A DNA stretch of 14,826 bases, taken from assembly GCA_009700485.1 (NCBI GenBank), contig WLLZ01000040.1, positions 1 to 14,826 on the forward strand. Direction: 5' to 3'. Origin of the DNA: Actinomycetota bacterium. GTDB taxonomy: Bacteria; Actinomycetota; Actinomycetes; S36-B12. Positions within the stretch are counted from its first letter, which is position 1, and the number at the start of each line of letters is the position of its first letter. The notes below the pieces were generated by a model. That model saw only the letters and a program-made list of their open reading frames with translations. It had not been told where the DNA came from and ran no database searches. Shown here one piece after another: positions 13,290-14,826 of this stretch. The translations under genes and the position numbers were made by a program.

Positions 13290-14660
13290 ATGGCGAAACC
13301 CACCCGGCTCTCTGGGTTTCCCGAGTTGCTGCCATCGGGTCGAGTAATCGAGCAGTATGTTCTCGACGTTGCCCGTCAGGTTTTCGAGTTGCACGGATTT
13401 CTCTCACTCGAGACCCGCGCGGTCGAACCGATTGAAAATTTGCAGAGTGGCGAGATTGCCAAAGAGATATATGTATTGCGCAGGATGCATGCAGCTGATG
13501 GGGAGGCAGATCCCGGTCTTGGTTTGCACTTTGATCTCACGGTGCCATTCGCACGGTACGTACTTGAAAATTCAGCGCAGTTGGAGTTCCCACTCCGCAG
13601 ATATCAAATTCAAAAGGTCTGGCGTGGCGAGCGACCGCAAGATGGTCGTTTCCGCGAGTTCACCCAGGCTGATATCGATGTAGTTGGCAGCGGCGCCCTG
13701 GCTTTTCATCATGAGATAGAGATGGCGGTGGTGATGTCCACCCTGTTGGCAAAGCTGCCAATTCCACCCGCGATCATCCAAGTGAATAACCGCAAACTCG
13801 CTGAGGGTTTCTATCTCGGGGTTGGAGCAACTGACACTCAAGGGGTGCTGCGGGCCATAGACAAACTCGACAAAATTGGTGCTGACCGCGTACGCGTGCT
13901 TTTGGAGACCGAAGCAGGGTTGACCCCCGAAGCCGCGGTTAAGTGCATTCAACTGGCGTCGATCAAGACCCCGGATGCGTCATTTGTTGATCAAGTACGT
14001 GCGCTGGGTGTGCAAAATGACCTGCTTGACGAAGGGCTGAGTGAGTTAGCGGCGGTCGTAACCGGCGCCAACTCGGAGCGGCCCGGCTCGGTCGTAGCTG
14101 ACCTTCGGATTGCCCGTGGGCTGGATTACTACACCGGTACCGTCTATGAAACCCAACTGGTTGGATTCGAATCGGTTGGTTCAATTAGTTCAGGTGGTCG
14201 CTACGACAATTTGGCCAGCGACGGCAAGCAGAGCTACCCCGGCGTGGGGATTTCACTCGGCGTATCGCGTCTCGTGTCGGTCCTTATTGGGCGAGATCTT
14301 GTTTCAGTATCGCGGACGGTGCCATCCGCAGTTCTGGTGGCGGTTACCGATGAGGCGAGCCGCCCCGCAAGTGAGTTAGTAGCCCGCCAGTTGCGAAATC
14401 GTGGGATCTCCTGCGAAGTAGCTCCCAGCGCCGACAAATTTGGCAAGCAGATTCGTTTCGCTGACCGACGGGGGATACCGTTCGTCTGGTTCCCGGGTGC
14501 AGCGCAAGGCGAAAGCCTTGAGGACGATACGGTAAAAGATATTCGAACAGGTGACCAAGTGCCGGCTGATGCAACGAAGTGGGCGCCACCAATAGATGAC
14601 CTAACACCGAGAGTGTTTTCCACAATCGATACAACCGCTGTTTCAGAGGAGAGTTCGTGA
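13290..14660 (+). CDS. hisS: Histidyl-tRNA synthetase
   Basis: HisRS is a class II synthetase that charges tRNA-His. The 456 residues contain motif 2 in RYQIQKVWRGERPQDGRFREF (104-124), the His-specific ARGLDYYTGTVYE (275-287) and SGGRYDNL (301-308), and motif 3 near PGVGISLGVSRL (317-328). HFDLTVPFARYV (80-91) forms part of the active site. The C-terminal anticodon-binding domain covers about 345-430. Motif 2 reads RYQIQKVWR...GRFREFTQADIDVVG, closer to the archaeal/eukaryotic-like HisRS subtype (also recalled from bifidobacteria and some other actinobacteria) than to the LWYxGPxFRxERPQxGRxRQF type of E. coli and mycobacteria. ATG 13290 has AGGCGAGG (13272-13279) upstream and follows the hydrolase stop by two bases. 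The stop overlaps the aspS GTG. Confidence 0.96.
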   Translation: MAKPTRLSGFPELLPSGRVIEQYVLDVARQVFELHGFLSLETRAVEPIENLQSGEIAKEIYVLRRMHAADGEADPGLGLHFDLTVPFARYVLENSAQLEFPLRRYQIQKVWRGERPQDGRFREFTQADIDVVGSGALAFHHEIEMAVVMSTLLAKLPIPPAIIQVNNRKLAEGFYLGVGATDTQGVLRAIDKLDKIGADRVRVLLETEAGLTPEAAVKCIQLASIKTPDASFVDQVRALGVQNDLLDEGLSELAAVVTGANSERPGSVVADLRIARGLDYYTGTVYETQLVGFESVGSISSGGRYDNLASDGKQSYPGVGISLGVSRLVSVLIGRDLVSVSRTVPSAVLVAVTDEASRPASELVARQLRNRGISCEVAPSADKFGKQIRFADRRGIPFVWFPGAAQGESLEDDTVKDIRTGDQVPADATKWAPPIDDLTPRVFSTIDTTAVSEESS

Positions 14661-14826
14661 TTCGCTCACACGGTGCCGGTTCACTGCGCGCAGTAGATGC
14701 CGGTAGCACAGTAACTTTGGCTGGCTGGGTAGCTAGCCGACGCGATCACGGTGGGGTTGCCTTCTTGGATCTTCGTGATGCAAGTGGCGTGGTGCAGGTG
14801 GTTGTTCGCGATACTGCCATTGCGCA
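14657..14826 (+). CDS. aspS: Aspartyl-tRNA synthetase, N-terminal fragment (3' truncated)
   Basis: Only the first 56 codons are in the window. They encode the N-terminal OB-fold anticodon-binding domain, beginning MIRSHGAGSLRA and continuing with VTLAGWVASRRDHGGVAFLD and LRDASGVVQVVV, which is characteristic of bacterial AspRS. GTG 14657 overlaps the hisS stop as GTGA, and GAGGAGAG (14647-14654) lies just upstream. The hisS-aspS order is common in bacteria. Whether the enzyme is the discriminating or the non-discriminating (Asp/Asn) kind cannot be judged, because the deciding residues are beyond the edge. Confidence 0.95.
   Translation, partial: MIRSHGAGSLRAVDAGSTVTLAGWVASRRDHGGVAFLDLRDASGVVQVVVRDTAIA

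Noticed and set aside
1..14826. A novel multi-gene system, mobile element, CRISPR array, tRNA or rRNA
   Set aside because: Every long frame is a recognisable conserved family in standard actinobacterial order. No transposase, integrase, regularly spaced repeats, tRNA-like cloverleaf or defence genes were seen.

Overview
The window is a dense chromosomal segment from a member of the Actinomycetota (Actinobacteria) with moderately high G+C. Three things point there. The gene order yebC / ruvC-ruvA-ruvB / yajC-secD-secF / apt-rel // cyclophilin / metallo-beta-lactamase-fold hydrolase-hisS matches, from memory, the order around Mycobacterium tuberculosis Rv2580c-Rv2603c and in streptomycetes. GTG starts are frequent (yajC, secD, apt, rel, the hydrolase, aspS). 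Candidate -10 elements have the actinobacterial form TAGRCT. I cannot place it more finely; it looks like an environmental lineage rather than a well-known genus.

Layout. Positions 1-489 hold the 3' part of yebC, cut by the window edge. It abuts a WS/DGAT-type acyltransferase gene (490-1905), the one clearly accessory gene. A 158-base gap follows, rich in short repeats and carrying a perfect LexA (SOS) palindrome. Then comes ruvC-ruvA-ruvB (2064-4221), the Holliday-junction resolvasome, with ATGA overlaps. Next is yajC-secD-secF (4328-7403), the accessory Sec translocon. Then apt (purine salvage) and a full-length bifunctional rel (ppGpp synthetase/hydrolase), ending at 10315.

Two genes on the minus strand face rel: a three-repeat DUF349 protein (10325-11641) and a membrane-anchored cyclophilin (11727-12542). 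From a 49-base divergent promoter region the plus strand resumes with a metallo-beta-lactamase-fold hydrolase (12592-13287), hisS (13290-14660) and the first 56 codons of aspS, cut by the right edge. No gap exceeds 158 bases. I saw no tRNA, rRNA, CRISPR array, insertion sequence or phage gene.

The genes form functional blocks: recombination under likely SOS control, protein export, nucleotide salvage next to the stringent-response enzyme, and translation (two aminoacyl-tRNA synthetases). I found no novel multi-gene system. The points most worth a second look are in the control sequences: the LexA operator with its half-site and two independent 17-bp tandem duplications upstream of ruvC, and a back-to-back pair of promoters placed for leaderless mRNAs. 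A similar promoter geometry upstream of yajC points at a GTG codon that is not the yajC start. The acyltransferase wedged between yebC and ruvC and the subtype of HisRS are also notable.
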